DNA from: Hofstenia miamia
Taxonomy: Eukaryota > Xenacoelomorpha > Acoela
Assembly: GCA_004352715.1 (NCBI GenBank)
Contig: SCFE01000058.1
Coordinates: 1,068,380 to 1,132,379, forward strand
Direction: 5' to 3'
Length of the DNA stretch: 64,000 nucleotides
Shown here: in pieces, positions 62,578 to 64,000 of the stretch
Layout: each line of letters opens with the position of its first letter
Numbering within the stretch: the stretch's first letter is position 1
Notes under the pieces: generated by a model
What the model was told of the DNA's origin: nothing
Database searches by the model: none
What the model saw: the letters and a program-made list of their open reading frames with translations, nothing else
Position numbers and translations under genes: made by a program

Positions 62578-63423
62578 TTATTTAGGTTCAAGGTGGCTCC
62601 TGATGGTGGAAGGAATTCCCCAACAAATGTAAGAGAAGAGATCATGTCTTGAGTATTCTGGAGTTAGTTTACTGGGGTGAAAGAGTCTATCAACTTGCAT
62701 TACGTATGTTCTCACATCATCTCCCTTCTTGAAGGAAAGATCACATAAGAGTGTCTTATACTGCTGTTTGATGTGAGGTGCTTTGTAGTGGTCCTCGAAG
62801 TGACCAATGAGTAACTGGTAATTTGTCTTAACTTCCCTATCCAGCATCATATACTGATTGTATGCGAGGCCTTGAAGGAACATGGGAAATTGTGCTGCAG
62901 CAGTGTCCTGAGTGGTTTTATACTGCTTCATAGTTAACTTGAACAGAAAGAGCCACTCATTGAACAACTGTGAGATTTTGTTGATTTTGCCAGTAAATTT
63001 AGGCAGTACTGATTGTCTATTAAAAAGATTAGATTGTTTGTTCACTGGTGCTTTGGTGGGCAAAATAGATTGAGTGAAGCATGGCCCATGAGTTGTTGTA
63101 GATCCGATAGCGTCACTCAGAGGAGAAGGTGGAACAATCATAGTAGTGGGGGTGACTGAGACATTTATGGGTGCTGAAAGCACAACTGTTACCCTCAGGG
63201 TACAAGAGCTTGGTGTAGCTTCTGTAGTTAGCATTGCGACTTGAGAAAGGGTAGATTGAGTGAAGGTAGGTGCTCCACTTGTAAAAGAGGTAATGGAGGT
63301 AACAAATGGTGGTGTCACATGGGATGGAGTAGGTGCTGACAAAGCATTGGAAAGGTGGGCAGACATTGCCTGTGAAATAATTGTAGAGAACTTATCTGAA
63401 AGAGCATCAAGAGCCTTATCCAA
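62578..63423 (-). pseudogene. Ty3/Gypsy-like Gag (retrotrans_gag), main part
   Basis: A 281-codon open frame. The N-terminal 130 residues are Ser/Thr/Pro-rich; the rest is the Gag capsid-like domain: LPKFTGKINKISQLFNEWLF, then FPMFLQGLAYNQYMML, HFEDHYKAPHIKQQY, LCDLSFKKGDDVRTYVMQVD and a final FSYICWGI. This is the order in retrotrans_gag domains (F-G ... W ... L ... Y ... L ... G-V--Y ... F--G). The frame continues upstream out of register with the 63443-63904 frame. Confidence 0.7.
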
Positions 63424-63442
63424 AAGAGTGTGAGTTACATAT

Positions 63443-63904
63443 TCAGGTTCCTCTAGGGGAGTTGGAGGAGCTTGTGGGAATGCTTCTTAAATTTGCATCT
63501 CCAGGGCAGAGATTGAATCTAGTAGGCCAAGCAACAGTGTCCTGTTGTCTCATTTTGGCTTGTAGGACGTCAAAGCAGGCTTTACAGTAACAATGCTGTG
63601 AGATTTGTTCAGCAAGGGCTTCTCTGAGTTGTTGAACCTCAGGTGTCAGCAACTCAGAATGAGGCAATGGTGGAGTATACATAAGAAACGGATTTGACAG
63701 AGCAGCAGGGAAGGGGGTTTCTTGCAACAAAACTTCAGAGGGTGTGGATATACCAGAAATGGGTTTAGTGGGAGTAGGAGTTGGTAAAACAACAACAGAA
63801 TTAAGTCCAGCAGTGTGAGGGACAGCATCCAAGGTGCCAGCGCTCACACAGGGGAAACCCTGAGTGGGAGTCCCATTATGAGAATTAAAAAAATCCATGT
63901 CCAT
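63443..63904 (-). pseudogene. N-terminal Gag frame, frameshifted from main Gag
   Basis: From ATG at 63904 (MDMDFFNSHNGT) 153 codons run to a stop. The sequence is Pro/Ser/Thr-rich with a small Cys/His cluster (QHCYCKAC). The text immediately upstream of the main Gag frame (TPLEEPEYVT) overlaps the end of this one in another register, so a frameshift probably separates what was one protein. Bases 63905-64000 are likely leader. Confidence 0.5.
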
Positions 63905-64000
63905 AAGAACAAAAGAATAAACAAGCAAGTAAAGTAAAGCAAGAGAAAAAGGTTCCAATAACAATTCCAATAATGTAGGAGAAACATCCAACTGTGTCAG

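Noticed and set aside
1-64000. CRISPR arrays, operons, riboswitches or other prokaryotic systems.
   Set aside because: None seen; the window is eukaryotic with spliceosomal introns.

Overview
The window looks like nuclear DNA of an invertebrate metazoan. It is very AT-rich and gene-poor, has spliceosomal exons with GT/AG borders, carries many (TA)n tracts, and is full of transposon relics. The species cannot be named; an AT-rich arthropod would fit but is a guess. It is a draft scaffold: five gaps of exactly or about 1 kb or 0.5 kb, two shorter ones and three single n positions break it into contigs, and several contig joins are visibly doubtful.

Region 1 (1-18.5 kb) holds the only recognisable host gene. 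Eight minus-strand exons with consistent phases (424 codons, 3' end beyond the left edge) encode the central part of a ZMIZ1/ZMIZ2 (Drosophila tonalli) orthologue, a PIAS-like SP-RING transcription cofactor. Visible are the Tyr/Pro/Met-rich and Gln/Pro-rich disordered regions, the diagnostic Ala/Thr run, and the conserved block just before the SP-RING; the SP-RING itself is off the window. Introns hold two hAT-type MITE-like elements (one lies just upstream of the first exon seen), a dead Tc1/mariner transposase and copies of an unnamed dispersed repeat.

Region 2 (18.5-33.6 kb) is non-coding apart from one possible 5' exon at 26.1 kb and, at 26.7-31 kb, a transposon-like module: an intact 798-codon Transposase_21/CACTA-like (tnp2-like) gene on the minus strand, a divergent spliced gene of unknown function on the plus strand, and subterminal AATTGGAAATAATTG repeats. 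A decayed non-LTR retrotransposon follows, cut by a (TA)n tract and a gap.

Region 3 (33.6-57.9 kb) consists of two contigs that are nearly identical over about 10 kb (35,906-47,131 and 48,168-57,937). They differ by SNPs, small indels, one roughly 200-bp indel and contig-join artefacts, and are most simply read as two haplotypes placed in tandem. They contain a foldback element with 21-bp subterminal arrays and a few weak exon candidates. The end of this block matches 26,685-26,747 in inverted orientation with 63 identical bases, so the true order may differ from the scaffold.

Region 4 (58.9-64 kb) is clearly richer in G and C. It carries a degenerate Ty3/Gypsy-like element on the minus strand (Gag, relic zinc knuckle, protease with NTGA in place of DTGA, start of Pol) and, between two gaps, a broken protein-coding stretch that I do not recognise. 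It may be a recent insertion, a misjoin or foreign DNA.
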